Below, piece after piece: positions 16,972-24,738 of a stretch of DNA of 44,029 nt. Position numbers and translations under genes: made by a program. Positions within the stretch are counted from its first letter, which is position 1, and every line of letters starts with the position of its first letter. The notes under the pieces were generated by a model that saw only the letters and a list, made by a program, of their open reading frames with translations, ran no database searches and was not told where the DNA came from. Source of the stretch: Rhodospirillales bacterium (GTDB lineage: Bacteria > Pseudomonadota > Alphaproteobacteria > Rhodospirillales > Magnetospirillaceae). Where the stretch lies: contig JAATGN010000214.1 in NCBI GenBank assembly GCA_015654615.1, forward strand, positions 1 to 44,029, written 5' to 3'.

Positions 16972-17739
16972 TCACGCGACGTGGCGCCAGGCAAGCCACG
17001 TCAGCATGCCGGCATTGACCACCAAAAGGAAAGGCGCATAGCGAAGGATCGGAACGCGCCAGCGGTTTCCGGCCAGATGTCCCAGCATTCCGACGGCGAA
17101 CAGGCTGGGCCAGGTGCCGGCGGCGAAAGCCAGCATTCCGGCGGCGCCGGTCAGCACATTGCCGCTGGCCGCCGCCGCCGCCAGGGCCCCGTACAGCAGC
17201 CCGCAGGGAATGAACCCCAGCAGCAGTCCCAGCGTGAAGCCGCGCCATCCGGTGGGTTGGCCGAACAGCGGTCGCGCCAGGCGTTCCAGGGTCCGGCCCC
17301 ATCCCCCGGCCTCGCCGCCCCGGCCGGTCAGCAGGCGCTTGAGCGACGGCACGGCCAGTCCGGCCATGAACAGCGCGGCGGCCAGCAGCAAGGCGGCCGA
17401 CAGCCAATGCAGGCCGCCGGCGGAGGTGATGGTTCCGGCCAGGGCGGCGCCCAGTCCGCCCAGGACGGCATAGGTGGTCGCCCGTCCCAAATGATAGGGA
17501 AAGACGGCGCCGCCGGTCAGGCGGTGCCATTCGCGCATCTGGCGGGCGGGTGTTCCTTCCAGGCGGGCCGCCACCTGCGACAGGACGAAGGGGCCGCACA
17601 TGCCGGCGCAGTGGCTGACGCCGCCGACCAGCCCGGCCAGGGCCAGGCTGCCGAGCAGGCCGCCCTCGCCCTGCAGCGCCACATGGCAGTGATGCAGGCC
17701 GGATTCCAACAGGGCGAGCAAAAGGGCCTGATCGTTCAC
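16972..17739 (-). CDS. TauE/SafE-like (DsbD_2) membrane protein with Cys motifs
   Basis: This 255-residue inner-membrane protein has about six helices and belongs to the sulfite exporter TauE/SafE / DsbD-transmembrane (UreH-domain) group. TM1 contains GGVSHCAGMCGPFVLS and a later helix LGFIPCGLLYGALAAA. These paired cysteines are typical of members found next to copper and cytochrome oxidase assembly genes. The first 20 residues include a His-Cys-His cluster (LHHCHVAL), a possible metal entry site. The adjacent SCO chaperone supports a role in copper or heme-copper oxidase biogenesis rather than sulfite export. Spacing (52 bases after cobA, eight before the SCO gene) suggests one operon. Confidence 0.83.
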   Translation of the reverse strand: MNDQALLLALLESGLHHCHVALQGEGGLLGSLALAGLVGGVSHCAGMCGPFVLSQVAARLEGTPARQMREWHRLTGGAVFPYHLGRATTYAVLGGLGAALAGTITSAGGLHWLSAALLLAAALFMAGLAVPSLKRLLTGRGGEAGGWGRTLERLARPLFGQPTGWRGFTLGLLLGFIPCGLLYGALAAAAASGNVLTGAAGMLAFAAGTWPSLFAVGMLGHLAGNRWRVPILRYAPFLLVVNAGMLTWLAWRHVA

Positions 17740-17791
17740 CGCGCACTCTCCGGACAGGACGCGGCAGCATAGGACCGGCCGGCCGTATGGA

Positions 17792-18574
17792 TCAAGAGCC
17801 GGCCAGCCAATTCAAGTCCCGGCGAAGCCGCACGACCTCGCCCACCACCACCAGGGCCGGCGGCTCGATGGCGTCGCGCCGGGCGCATTCGGCGATGGTG
17901 CCCAGGGTGCCGACCAGCACCCGCTGCCGCGGGGTCGAGGCGCGGGAGACGACGGCGGCCGGTTCGTCGGGCCGCCGTCCGGCGGCGATCAGGCGAAGGG
18001 CGATTCTGTCGAGATGCTTGAGCGCCATGTAGAAGACCAGGACCGGCACCGCCTTGGCCAGGTTTTCCCAATCGACGCTGTCGGGAACGTCGCCCGAGGC
18101 GTCATGGCCGGTGACGAAGGCGATGGCCGAGTTGGTTTCGCGGGAGGTGGCCGGAATGCCGGCGTAGGCCAGGCCGCCGATGCCCGAGGTGATGCCGGGA
18201 ACCACGCGGAAGGGGACGGCCGCCCGGGCCAGGGTCAGCGCTTCCTCGGCGCCGCGGCCGAAGACGAAGGGATCGCCGCCCTTCAGGCGCAGCACCCGGC
18301 GGCCCTCCTTGGCCAGGGCGACCAGGCGGTTGGAAATGTCGGGCTGCTTCGGCGACGGCTTGCCGCCGCGCTTGCCGGCGAATTCGTGGACCGCCGCGGC
18401 ATCGGCCATCGCCAGCACGCGCGGATCGACCAGGGCGTCGTAGACGATGACGTCGGCGTGCCGCAGCGCGTGCAACGCCAGCAGCGAGAGCAGGCCGGGA
18501 TCTCCCGGTCCGGCCCCGACCAGCCAGACATGTCCGGGCAGGAAATCGGGAAGGGCAAAAGGCAAACGATCCAT
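17792..18574 (-). CDS. cobA: Uroporphyrinogen-III C-methyltransferase (SUMT)
   Basis: This 260-residue SAM-dependent enzyme makes precorrin-2 by methylating uroporphyrinogen III at C2 and C7, the first committed step toward cobalamin and siroheme. The WLVGAGPGDPGLLS loop (17-30), VIVYDALVD (43-51), the LRLKGGDPFVFGRGAEE SAM loop and the VVPGITSGIGG segment are all canonical. There is no CysG-type NAD-dependent dehydrogenase domain, so the enzyme only methylates. It begins the minus-strand cobA, TauE/SafE, SCO, cobB set and is divergent from the toxin-antitoxin locus. With cobalamin genes all around it, a cobalamin role is more likely than siroheme. Confidence 0.94.
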   Translation of the reverse strand: MDRLPFALPDFLPGHVWLVGAGPGDPGLLSLLALHALRHADVIVYDALVDPRVLAMADAAAVHEFAGKRGGKPSPKQPDISNRLVALAKEGRRVLRLKGGDPFVFGRGAEEALTLARAAVPFRVVPGITSGIGGLAYAGIPATSRETNSAIAFVTGHDASGDVPDSVDWENLAKAVPVLVFYMALKHLDRIALRLIAAGRRPDEPAAVVSRASTPRQRVLVGTLGTIAECARRDAIEPPALVVVGEVVRLRRDLNWLAGS

Positions 18575-18708
18575 GGCCGGGATATTACCGATTTTGCCGG
18601 CTTCGGCCAGAGGGGAGTGCTGGAGATTGAGGCAAAAAGATCCCTCCCATGGGGAACGCCTGTTCCTCGGGGCGCTTCATCGCACCGGATACGGAGGAAC
18701 GAGACATC

Positions 18709-18753
18709 TTGCCCAATAGGGTGTCACGCGTTACAATGCGTCACGCGTGACAC
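18709..18753 (+). promoter_or_regulatory. Promoter with palindromic operator of the toxin-antitoxin pair
   Basis: A -35-like TTGCCC (18709-18714) and a -10-like TACAAT (18732-18737) are separated by 17 bases. A perfect 10-base inverted repeat (GTGTCACGCG at 18721-18730 and CGCGTGACAC at 18744-18753) brackets the -10 box. This is the usual architecture for antitoxin autorepression, with the antitoxin start 15 bases further on. Confidence 0.7.
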
Positions 18754-18767
18754 CCTGGAGGCTCTCA

Positions 18768-18974
18768 ATGGCCACAACGGCAGAACGAATGAAGGCTTTG
18801 CGATCACGGCGGCGCGCGGACGGGCTGCGCGAGGTTCGGATCGTCGTACCGGATGCCAGAACGGTTATCACCAGGCGTCGGATCGCCGAACAAGTGGCTC
18901 GACTGGAGCCGTCCGCCGAAAAGGCCGCCTTGGATTGGATCGAAGAGGTATCCGAGTTCGATGCGGCGGGGTGA
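18768..18974 (+). CDS. MazE-like antitoxin (DUF3018 type)
   Basis: This 68-residue protein is read from the ATG at 18768 (MATTAERMKALR). A GTG seven codons upstream lies inside the operator palindrome and is unlikely. The central RADGLREVRIVVPDARTV stretch is the hallmark of the short MazE-family antitoxins that pair with MazF/PemK toxins. The C-terminus (AALDWIEEVSEFDAAG) is acidic, as expected for the toxin-neutralising tail. Its stop lies 14 bases inside the toxin gene, so the two are co-translated. It probably binds the palindrome at 18721-18753 to repress its own operon. Confidence 0.85.
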   Translation: MATTAERMKALRSRRRADGLREVRIVVPDARTVITRRRIAEQVARLEPSAEKAALDWIEEVSEFDAAG

Positions 18975-19290
18975 TGTGGTGGTGGTCGCTGCGGCAGGCG
19001 ATTACGGAAAACCGAGGCCGGCGGTTGTCGTTCAAACCGATGCATTTCCGGAGCACCATGCTTCGGTGGTGGTCTGCCAGCTGACGTCGGAATTGGTCGA
19101 TGCGCCCGATTTTCGGATCACCATTGAGCCTCGTCCCGTCAATGGATTACGAGACCGTTCGCAGATCATGGTGGATAAACCCGTGACAATCCGCCGCGAA
19201 AGAATTGGCCGGATCATTGGCCGTTTGACGCCGGATGAAGTCGTCAAACTGGACACCGCCGTGGCCTTTGTCATGGGTTTGGCGGACTGA
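18961..19290 (+). CDS. MazF/PemK-family toxin (predicted mRNA interferase)
   Basis: This 109-residue protein starts at the ATG overlapping the antitoxin end. MRRGDVVVVAAAGDYGKPRPAVVVQTD is the MazF/PemK barrel opening, with the RPAVVVQ strand that carries the conserved arginine near the active site. VCQLTSEL and the RSQIMVDKPVTI strand complete the fold (the family's S/T-x-Q/D-K pattern). It should cleave single-stranded mRNA at a short sequence and be held inactive by the upstream antitoxin. The gene is complete. A dispersed repeat with a terminator-like hairpin begins 15 bases after its stop. Confidence 0.88.
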   Translation: MRRGDVVVVAAAGDYGKPRPAVVVQTDAFPEHHASVVVCQLTSELVDAPDFRITIEPRPVNGLRDRSQIMVDKPVTIRRERIGRIIGRLTPDEVVKLDTAVAFVMGLAD

Positions 19291-19305
19291 CGAAGACAGT
19301 AGAGG

Positions 19306-19391
19306 CTAGAGCGCGATGCCTTAAATCGGCATCACGCTCCGGCTTTTCTTGATGTCCCTTGCCGGACGCGCGCCTCCGCACGTCGCTCTAG
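19306..19391 (+). repeat. Dispersed 3'-end repeat (family 3, copy A) with terminator-like hairpin
   Basis: The unit opens CTAGAGCG and closes with GCTCTAG. Inside, GAGCGCGATGCC (19309-19320) pairs with GGCATCACGCTC (19328-19339) with one mismatch and a 7-base loop, followed by CTTTTCTT (19343-19350). Copies occur at 30319-30420 and 40691-40766. In each case the same strand orientation follows the end of a gene. It may terminate the mazF mRNA. Confidence 0.72.
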
Positions 19392-19565
19392 ACCACGAGG
19401 ACGTCACAGCTCTTGAAGAGTTGGGCCTGATTTCGCGCGGGTGCGGAAACCGGAGTCCTTTCGGCTGATCTCGATGAAGTGTCCTCGGCTATCAAATTCG
19501 CGGCATAGGGGAATCTTCCGTGCGCAGGCTTTCCCCCGGGCTGGCGGCAGGCTACCCTCTTGCCC

Positions 19566-20627
19566 ATGGACAAACCCCTGCGCAAAGGCTGGACCACCGG
19601 GGCCTGCGCCGCCGCCGCCGCCAAGGCGGCCTGGGCGGCGCTGGTCACCGGCGATTTCCCGGACCCGGTCGGCATTGTCTTGCCGCGCGGCGAGACGCCG
19701 GCCTTCCCCTTGGCGGAATGCGTGCGGGGCGACGATTGGGCCCGCGCCGCCGTGGTCAAGGACGCCGGCGACGATCCGGACGTCACCCATGGGGCGACCA
19801 TCCGGGTCACCGTGGCGAAGACGGCGGCGGGCGGCGGGCTGACCTTCCGGGCCGGCGAGGGCGTCGGCACCGTCACGCTGCCCGGTCTGCCGCTGGCGGT
19901 CGGCGAGCCGGCGATCAACCCGGGGCCGCGCGCCCAGATCGAAGCCAATCTGCGCGCGGTGTCGGGCGACGGGCCGCTCGACGCGGTGGTGACCATCGCC
20001 ATTCCCGGCGGGGCGGATCTGGCGGCGAAGACCATGAACGGCCGTCTGGGAATCCTGGGCGGCCTGTCCATCCTCGGCACCACCGGCGTGGTGCTTCCCT
20101 ACAGCTGCGCCGCCTGGATCCATGCCATCCACCGCGGTGTCGACGTGGCCCGGGCCATCGGCCTGTCCCATGTCGCCGGCTGTACCGGCAAGACCTCGGA
20201 AGCGGCGGTGCGCCGGCTGCACGGCCTGGAGGAACGGGCGATGATCGACATGGGCGGCTTCGCCGGCGCCCTGCTCAAATATCTGCGCGGCCGTCCGCTG
20301 CCCCGCCTCACCCTGGGCGGCGGCTTCGCCAAGATGGCCAAATTGGCGGCGGGCGCCCAGGACCTGCATTCCAAGGCGGCCCCGGTCGATCTGGCCTGGC
20401 TGACCGGCCTGGCGGCCGAACTGGGCGGCGGTGCGGCCTTGCTCGAAGCGCTCGGCCAGGCCACCTCGGCGGCCCAGATCCTGGGGCTGGCCGGCCCGGA
20501 CCTGCCGCTGGCGGCCACGGTGGCGGCCCGGGCCCGCGAGAGCGCGATGGCGATCCTGGCCGGCGGCGTCGCCGTCGATGTGGTCGTGTTCGACCGGACC
20601 GGAAGGCTGATCGGCCATGCCGGATAA
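19566..20627 (+). CDS. cbiD: Cobalt-precorrin-5B C1-methyltransferase
   Basis: This 353-residue SAM-dependent enzyme methylates C1 during ring contraction in the cobalt-first cobalamin pathway. The N-terminal LRKGWTTGACAAAAAKAA block (6-23) is the CbiD signature. Other family features are the NPGPRAQIEANL stretch, GTTGVVLPYS and VAGCTGKTSE. The ATG at 19566 is preferred over a TTG two codons upstream. Its 11-base overlap with cobK shows a coupled pair. CbiD occurs mainly in organisms that lack CobF, which fits the lack of CobF and CobG here. The 175 bases upstream, after the dispersed repeat, show no cobalamin-riboswitch box that I can recognise. Confidence 0.94.
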   Translation: MDKPLRKGWTTGACAAAAAKAAWAALVTGDFPDPVGIVLPRGETPAFPLAECVRGDDWARAAVVKDAGDDPDVTHGATIRVTVAKTAAGGGLTFRAGEGVGTVTLPGLPLAVGEPAINPGPRAQIEANLRAVSGDGPLDAVVTIAIPGGADLAAKTMNGRLGILGGLSILGTTGVVLPYSCAAWIHAIHRGVDVARAIGLSHVAGCTGKTSEAAVRRLHGLEERAMIDMGGFAGALLKYLRGRPLPRLTLGGGFAKMAKLAAGAQDLHSKAAPVDLAWLTGLAAELGGGAALLEALGQATSAAQILGLAGPDLPLAATVAARARESAMAILAGGVAVDVVVFDRTGRLIGHAG

Positions 20628-21291
20628 GATTCTCATCCTCGGCGGGACGAGCGAGGGCGCCGCGGCGGCGCGGCGGCTGGCGGCCTCCGGGGTCGCGGTG
20701 GTGACGTCTTTCGCCGGGCGGACCGCTGCGCCTCCGGCCTTGCCCGGGCAGGTGCGCGTCGGCGGATTCGGCGGTCTTGCCGGCTTGGCCGGTTATCTCG
20801 TCGCCGAAGGCATCACCCGGGTGATCGACGCCACCCATCCCTTCGCCATGGCGATTTCGCAGCAGGCCCGCCTGGCCTGTGCCGAACTCGGCCTGCCGCT
20901 GCAGCGCCTCGAACGGCCCTTGTGGACGAAACATCCGGGCGACCGCTGGCATTGGGCCGACGATCCGGCGATGGCGGCCCGCCTGGCGCCGGGCCTGGGG
21001 CGGCGCATCCTGCTGACCGTCGGCATCGGCTCGCTGGCCGCCTTCGCCAAATCGGGCGGCCCGCTCTATGTGGTCCGCCTGATCGCGGCCCCCCGACGGC
21101 TGCCGCTGCGCGATTATCGGATCGTCTTGGGGCGGGGGCCTTTTCCGCTGGTGGACGAATTGGCCCTGATGCGGGCCTTCCGCATCGATCTGCTGGTCAC
21201 CAAGGCCAGCGGCGGTGCGGCGACGGAGGCGAAGATCGTCGCCGCCCGTCAATTGGGGATCCCGGTCCTGCTGATCCGCCGACCTACGTAA
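20617..21291 (+). CDS. cobK: Precorrin-6A reductase
   Basis: This 224-residue NADPH-dependent reductase (CobK/CbiJ) reduces the corrin macrocycle after ring contraction. The N-terminal ILILGGTSEGAAAARRLA (5-22) nucleotide loop, VIDATHPFAMAIS (68-80), the LLTVGIGSLAAFA motif and the C-terminal VTKASGGAATEAKIVAA stretch are all characteristic. The length is slightly shorter than the usual 240-260 residues but no motif is missing. It overlaps cbiD by 11 bases and converges on cobM, with a 26-base inverted repeat in the gap. Confidence 0.93.
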   Translation: MPDKILILGGTSEGAAAARRLAASGVAVVTSFAGRTAAPPALPGQVRVGGFGGLAGLAGYLVAEGITRVIDATHPFAMAISQQARLACAELGLPLQRLERPLWTKHPGDRWHWADDPAMAARLAPGLGRRILLTVGIGSLAAFAKSGGPLYVVRLIAAPRRLPLRDYRIVLGRGPFPLVDELALMRAFRIDLLVTKASGGAATEAKIVAARQLGIPVLLIRRPT

Positions 21292-21350
21292 ACCCTCGCC
21301 TGTCCGCGGGAGAATGTGTCAGCAACCATTTCATTCTTGAAAAAGCAGTT

Positions 21351-21469
21351 CACCACAGAGACACGGAGACACAGAGACGTATCAATACGATGAACCATTG
21401 ACCATCAGGGTGACCCTCGGATTACCTTAACTCATTGTTTTTTCTCTGTGTCTCCGTGTCTCTGTGGTG
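21351..21469. repeat. Perfect 26-base inverted repeat between convergent cobK and cobM
   Basis: Arms at 21351-21376 (beginning CACCACAGAGACACGG) and 21444-21469 are exact reverse complements over 26 bases, enclosing 67 bases. The position between two convergent stops would suit a bidirectional terminator. The CACCACAGAG style of arm resembles widely dispersed intergenic repeats in bacteria, so a mobile palindrome is equally likely. Confidence 0.75.
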
Positions 21470-21473
21470 CAAT

Positions 21474-22244
21474 TCACTTTTTTAGGTTCATTCCTCCCCG
21501 CAGCACATGGGTATGGTCGGCGGCGTAGAGGCGGCTGTCGGGGAAGTCGGGGCTGGCGAAGACCCGGCCGACCAGGATCAGGGCGGTGCGGGTGAAGCCG
21601 GCCTGCTTCACCTTGTCGCGGATGTCGGCCAGGGTGCCGCGCAGGATCGCCTGGTCCGGCCAGCTGACCCGATAGGCCACCACCACCGGGCAGTCGGCGC
21701 CGTAACGCGGGGTCAGCGCGCGGACCACCTGGGCCAGATTGGTGATCGACAGATGCACGCAGAGCGTCGCCCGGCTGGCCGCCAGGCTGTCCAGGTCCTC
21801 GCCGGCGGGCATCGGCGACGAGCGGGTGGCGGTGCGGGTCAGGACCACCGTCTGGCTGATCTCCGGAAGGGTCAGTTCGCCGGCCAGGGCCGCCGCCGCC
21901 GCCGCGAAGGCCGGCACGCCGGGCGTCACGTCATAGGGAATGGCCAGCGCATCGAGACGGCGCATCTGCTCGGCGGTGGCGCCATAGATCGAGGGGTCGC
22001 CGGAATGGACGCGGGCGACGTCCTGGCCCGCGGCGTGGGCCTGGGCGATCTCGGCGATGATCTGGTCGAGATGCAGGGGGGCGGTGTCGATCACCCGGGC
22101 TCCCTCGGGCGCCTCGGCGACCACGGCGGCGGGAACCAGCGAGCCGGCGTAGAGGACGACCGGGCAGCGGCGGATCAGATTGAGGCCGCGCACGGTGATC
22201 AGGTCGGGGGCGCCGGGACCGGCGCCGATGAAATGAACGGTCAT
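21474..22244 (-). CDS. cobM: Precorrin-4 C11-methyltransferase
   Basis: This 256-residue tetrapyrrole methylase (CobM/CbiF) adds the C11 methyl group. [20 protein letters not shown] opens the SAM-binding domain. [23 protein letters not shown] (GDPS loop) and [17 protein letters not shown] are diagnostic of CobM within the family. The start at 22244 overlaps the stop of the CbiG-CobJ gene as ATGA; an in-frame ATG further upstream lies inside that gene. It is the last gene of the minus-strand cobalamin chain. The C-terminus ends in a short Lys tail (MNLKK) just inside the inverted-repeat region. Confidence 0.95.
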   Translation of the reverse strand: MTVHFIGAGPGAPDLITVRGLNLIRRCPVVLYAGSLVPAAVVAEAPEGARVIDTAPLHLDQIIAEIAQAHAAGQDVARVHSGDPSIYGATAEQMRRLDALAIPYDVTPGVPAFAAAAAALAGELTLPEISQTVVLTRTATRSSPMPAGEDLDSLAASRATLCVHLSITNLAQVVRALTPRYGADCPVVVAYRVSWPDQAILRGTLADIRDKVKQAGFTRTALILVGRVFASPDFPDSRLYAADHTHVLRGGMNLKK

Positions 22245-24043
22245 TGGCCTTCCCACTTTTTCGCATAGCCGCGGGGCGTATAGACCCACAGGCGTTCGCC
22301 GCGTTGCACGGCCTTGGTTTCGCTGTTGCCGACCAGAACGATGCTCAGCATGTCGACGGCCGCGGCGTCGAGGTCGGCCAGGCGGACCACGGCCAGCGTT
22401 TCGCCGGGGCGGCCCAGATTGCGGGCGATCACCACCGGCGTGTCGGGCGGCCGATGGGCCAGCAGGATGTCTTTCGCCGCCGGCAATTGGTCGCGGCGGC
22501 GCCGCGACACCGGATTGTAGAAGGCGACGACGAAATCGCCCTCGGCGGCGGCCCTCACCCGGCGTTCGATGGCCTGCCAGGGCGTCAGCAGATCGGACAG
22601 CGAGATGGTGCAGAAATCGTGATTGATGATGGCGCCAGCCCGCGCGGCGGCGGCTTGCAGCGCCGAAATGCCCGGAACCACGGCGATCGCCAGGCGGTTC
22701 CAGGCCGCCTTGTCCTCGCGGTCCATCAGTTCGAAGACCAGGGTGGCCAGGGCATAGATGCCGGCGTCGCCCGAGCAGACCAGGGCGACCGAGCGGCCCT
22801 CGGCGGCCAGGTCGAGGGCCTGGCGGGCCCGGGCCTCCTCGGCCCCCATCGCCCCGTCGTGGCGGTTTTTGCCGCGAGTGGCCTCGCCCAGCAGGTCGAG
22901 GTAAAGGCCATAGCCGACCAGATCGCCGGCCTCGGCGATCGCCCGGCTGGCTTCCGGGGTGCGCCAGGTCGCGGCGCCCGGCCCGATGCCGACGATGGCG
23001 AGGCGTCCCTGCGGCCGTCCGACCGCGGCGGCGGCGATGTCGCGGGGCGCCGCCGCGACGGCGCAGGTGGCGCGGGCCGACTTGCTTTTGGCCACCACCA
23101 GGCGGCCGCCCGTCCCGGCGGCGGCCAGCGCCGCCCCTTCGGCGACGCCGTGGCAGCCGGTCTCGGCGAACACCACATCCGACGGCGTGGCCAGCCGCGG
23201 CGCCTGGGCTTCCAGTTCGGCGGCGGTGAAGAAGCGGGCCGGCACGCCCAGTTCGGCGGCCAGCGCCTGGACCGCCGGCTCGTCGGCCTTGAGGTCGAGC
23301 GAAACGACGCAGGCGACGGAGGCGGCCGCCAGGCCGGCCCCGGCCAGGCTGTCGCGGACCAGGGCGGAGAGTTCGTCCGGATCGGTGCCGCGCTCGCAGC
23401 CGACGCCGAGGGCCAGCACCGGCGGATGGAAGATCAGTTCGTCGTCGCCCTCCACATCATGGTCGGTGACGCGGATGCCGAGCCGGCCGTCGCCGCCCAG
23501 GCCGGGCGCCGTCAGCCAGTCGGCGGCGCCGCTTTCCACCTCCAGGCGGACCGGTTGGCCGCCCAGCAGCGCGGCGGCGACCGGCTTGGTCGCGGCCGGA
23601 TCGGCGATCCGCCAGCCTTCCGGCGGCTCGTCGAGCGCCAGGCCCAGGGCCACGTCGCCGGCGGTGGTGACGGCGGCATGGCCGCCCAGGGCGGCGGCGA
23701 TGGCGGCGGCCAGCCGGTTGGCGCCGTGATGGCCGCCCAGCAGCGGCACCACCGAGGCGCCGTCCGGGCCGACGGCGATCAGCGGCGGCTCGCCCCGTTT
23801 GTCGGCGAGCAGCGGGGCGACGGCGCGGATCAGGATGCCGGCGGCGCAGACGCCGACGATGGCGCTGCCCTGGCCGAACAGCATGCGCAGATGGGCCGCG
23901 GTGTCGGCGAAGGGCATGTCGCCGTCCGGCACGCGGCCGATCAGACCATGCAGGCGGGCGCCGGGCAGGGCGGCCACGATGCGGCGCGCCGTGTCGACGC
24001 CGGCGGCGGTGACGGCGACAACGGCGATATCCGTCAGTTCCAC
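22241..24043 (-). CDS. CbiG-CobJ fusion: cobalt-precorrin-5A hydrolase and C17-methyltransferase
   Basis: This 600-residue two-enzyme protein uses GTG as start, with GGAGAGGA upstream; the longer upstream frame is the shadow of cobI. Residues about 1-340 are CbiG. The N-terminal half covers the [35 protein letters not shown] region, the mid-section includes [13 protein letters not shown], and the C-terminal half begins near [14 protein letters not shown] and contains [16 protein letters not shown]. Residues about 346-600 are CobJ/CbiH, with [50 protein letters not shown] and FYNPVSRRR. CbiG opens the delta-lactone ring with loss of acetaldehyde, and CobJ makes that lactone during C17 methylation, so the fusion joins consecutive steps. 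CbiG supports the cobalt-first branch. Confidence 0.94.
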   Translation of the reverse strand: MELTDIAVVAVTAAGVDTARRIVAALPGARLHGLIGRVPDGDMPFADTAAHLRMLFGQGSAIVGVCAAGILIRAVAPLLADKRGEPPLIAVGPDGASVVPLLGGHHGANRLAAAIAAALGGHAAVTTAGDVALGLALDEPPEGWRIADPAATKPVAAALLGGQPVRLEVESGAADWLTAPGLGGDGRLGIRVTDHDVEGDDELIFHPPVLALGVGCERGTDPDELSALVRDSLAGAGLAAASVACVVSLDLKADEPAVQALAAELGVPARFFTAAELEAQAPRLATPSDVVFAETGCHGVAEGAALAAAGTGGRLVVAKSKSARATCAVAAAPRDIAAAAVGRPQGRLAIVGIGPGAATWRTPEASRAIAEAGDLVGYGLYLDLLGEATRGKNRHDGAMGAEEARARQALDLAAEGRSVALVCSGDAGIYALATLVFELMDREDKAAWNRLAIAVVPGISALQAAAARAGAIINHDFCTISLSDLLTPWQAIERRVRAAAEGDFVVAFYNPVSRRRRDQLPAAKDILLAHRPPDTPVVIARNLGRPGETLAVVRLADLDAAAVDMLSIVLVGNSETKAVQRGERLWVYTPRGYAKKWEGQ

Positions 24044-24738
24044 GCTTTTCCTCTCCGATGGACCAGAATCATGGCGAAATAGGGGGGGGCCGGGTCGAGG
24101 ACAGCCTCGGCCAGCGGGCGAATGCGCTGATTGGGCAGTCCGACCCGTTCGATGTAGACGGCCTGCTCCGCCAGGCCGAGACGGCTCAAGACCCGCCAGA
24201 CCTTCGGCAGATGGCGGCCCAGTTTCATGATGGCGGCGGCTTCGGCCCCGGCCAGCAGGCGTTCGATCTCTTCTTCCGGCCGCGGCGCCGGGATGACCAC
24301 CAGGGCGTCGTCGCGCGCCGTCAGGGGATGGCCGAGGGCGGCGGCGCAGGCCATCATGGAGGAGACGCCGGGCACCACTTCGACCGGAAAGCGCCCGGCC
24401 AGACGGGCCAGCAGATAGAGGAAGGACCCGTAGAACAGCGGATCGCCCTCGCACAGCACGGCGACGTCGCGGCCGGCGGCCAGATGGCCGGCGATGGCCA
24501 CGGCTCCGGCGTCATAGACGTCGTCGGCCCGTTTGGCCGGATCGAAGGGCAGGCGCAGCGCGATCTCTTCGGCCCCGGCGGGCAGATGGGCGGCGGCGAT
24601 CGAGCGGGCCATGCTGTCGCCTTCCAGGGGCGCCGGATAGGCGATCACCGTCGTCCGGCCCAGCAGCCGGACCGCTTTCAAGGTCAGCAATTCCGGATCG
24701 CCGGGACCGACGCCGAGGCCGAACAGGGTGCCCTTCAT
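24034..24738 (-). CDS. cobI: Precorrin-2 C20-methyltransferase
   Basis: This 234-residue SAM-dependent methylase (CobI/CbiL) acts on (cobalt-)precorrin-2 at C20. MKGTLFGLGVGPGDPELLTLKAVR opens the fold. VIAYPAP, VAVLCEGDPLFYGSFLYLL and VVPGVSSMMACAAALG are specific to this branch. ATGA overlap with cobL upstream and a 10-base overlap with the CbiG-CobJ gene downstream make it a middle gene of a tightly coupled operon. The length matches the family. Nothing unusual is seen. Confidence 0.95.
   Translation of the reverse strand: MKGTLFGLGVGPGDPELLTLKAVRLLGRTTVIAYPAPLEGDSMARSIAAAHLPAGAEEIALRLPFDPAKRADDVYDAGAVAIAGHLAAGRDVAVLCEGDPLFYGSFLYLLARLAGRFPVEVVPGVSSMMACAAALGHPLTARDDALVVIPAPRPEEEIERLLAGAEAAAIMKLGRHLPKVWRVLSRLGLAEQAVYIERVGLPNQRIRPLAEAVLDPAPPYFAMILVHRRGKAWN

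Noticed and set aside
22244-24082. 612-codon plus-strand frame opposite the CbiG-CobJ gene
   Set aside because: It is a shadow of the coding strand, with Gly/Arg/Gln-rich composition and no motif.
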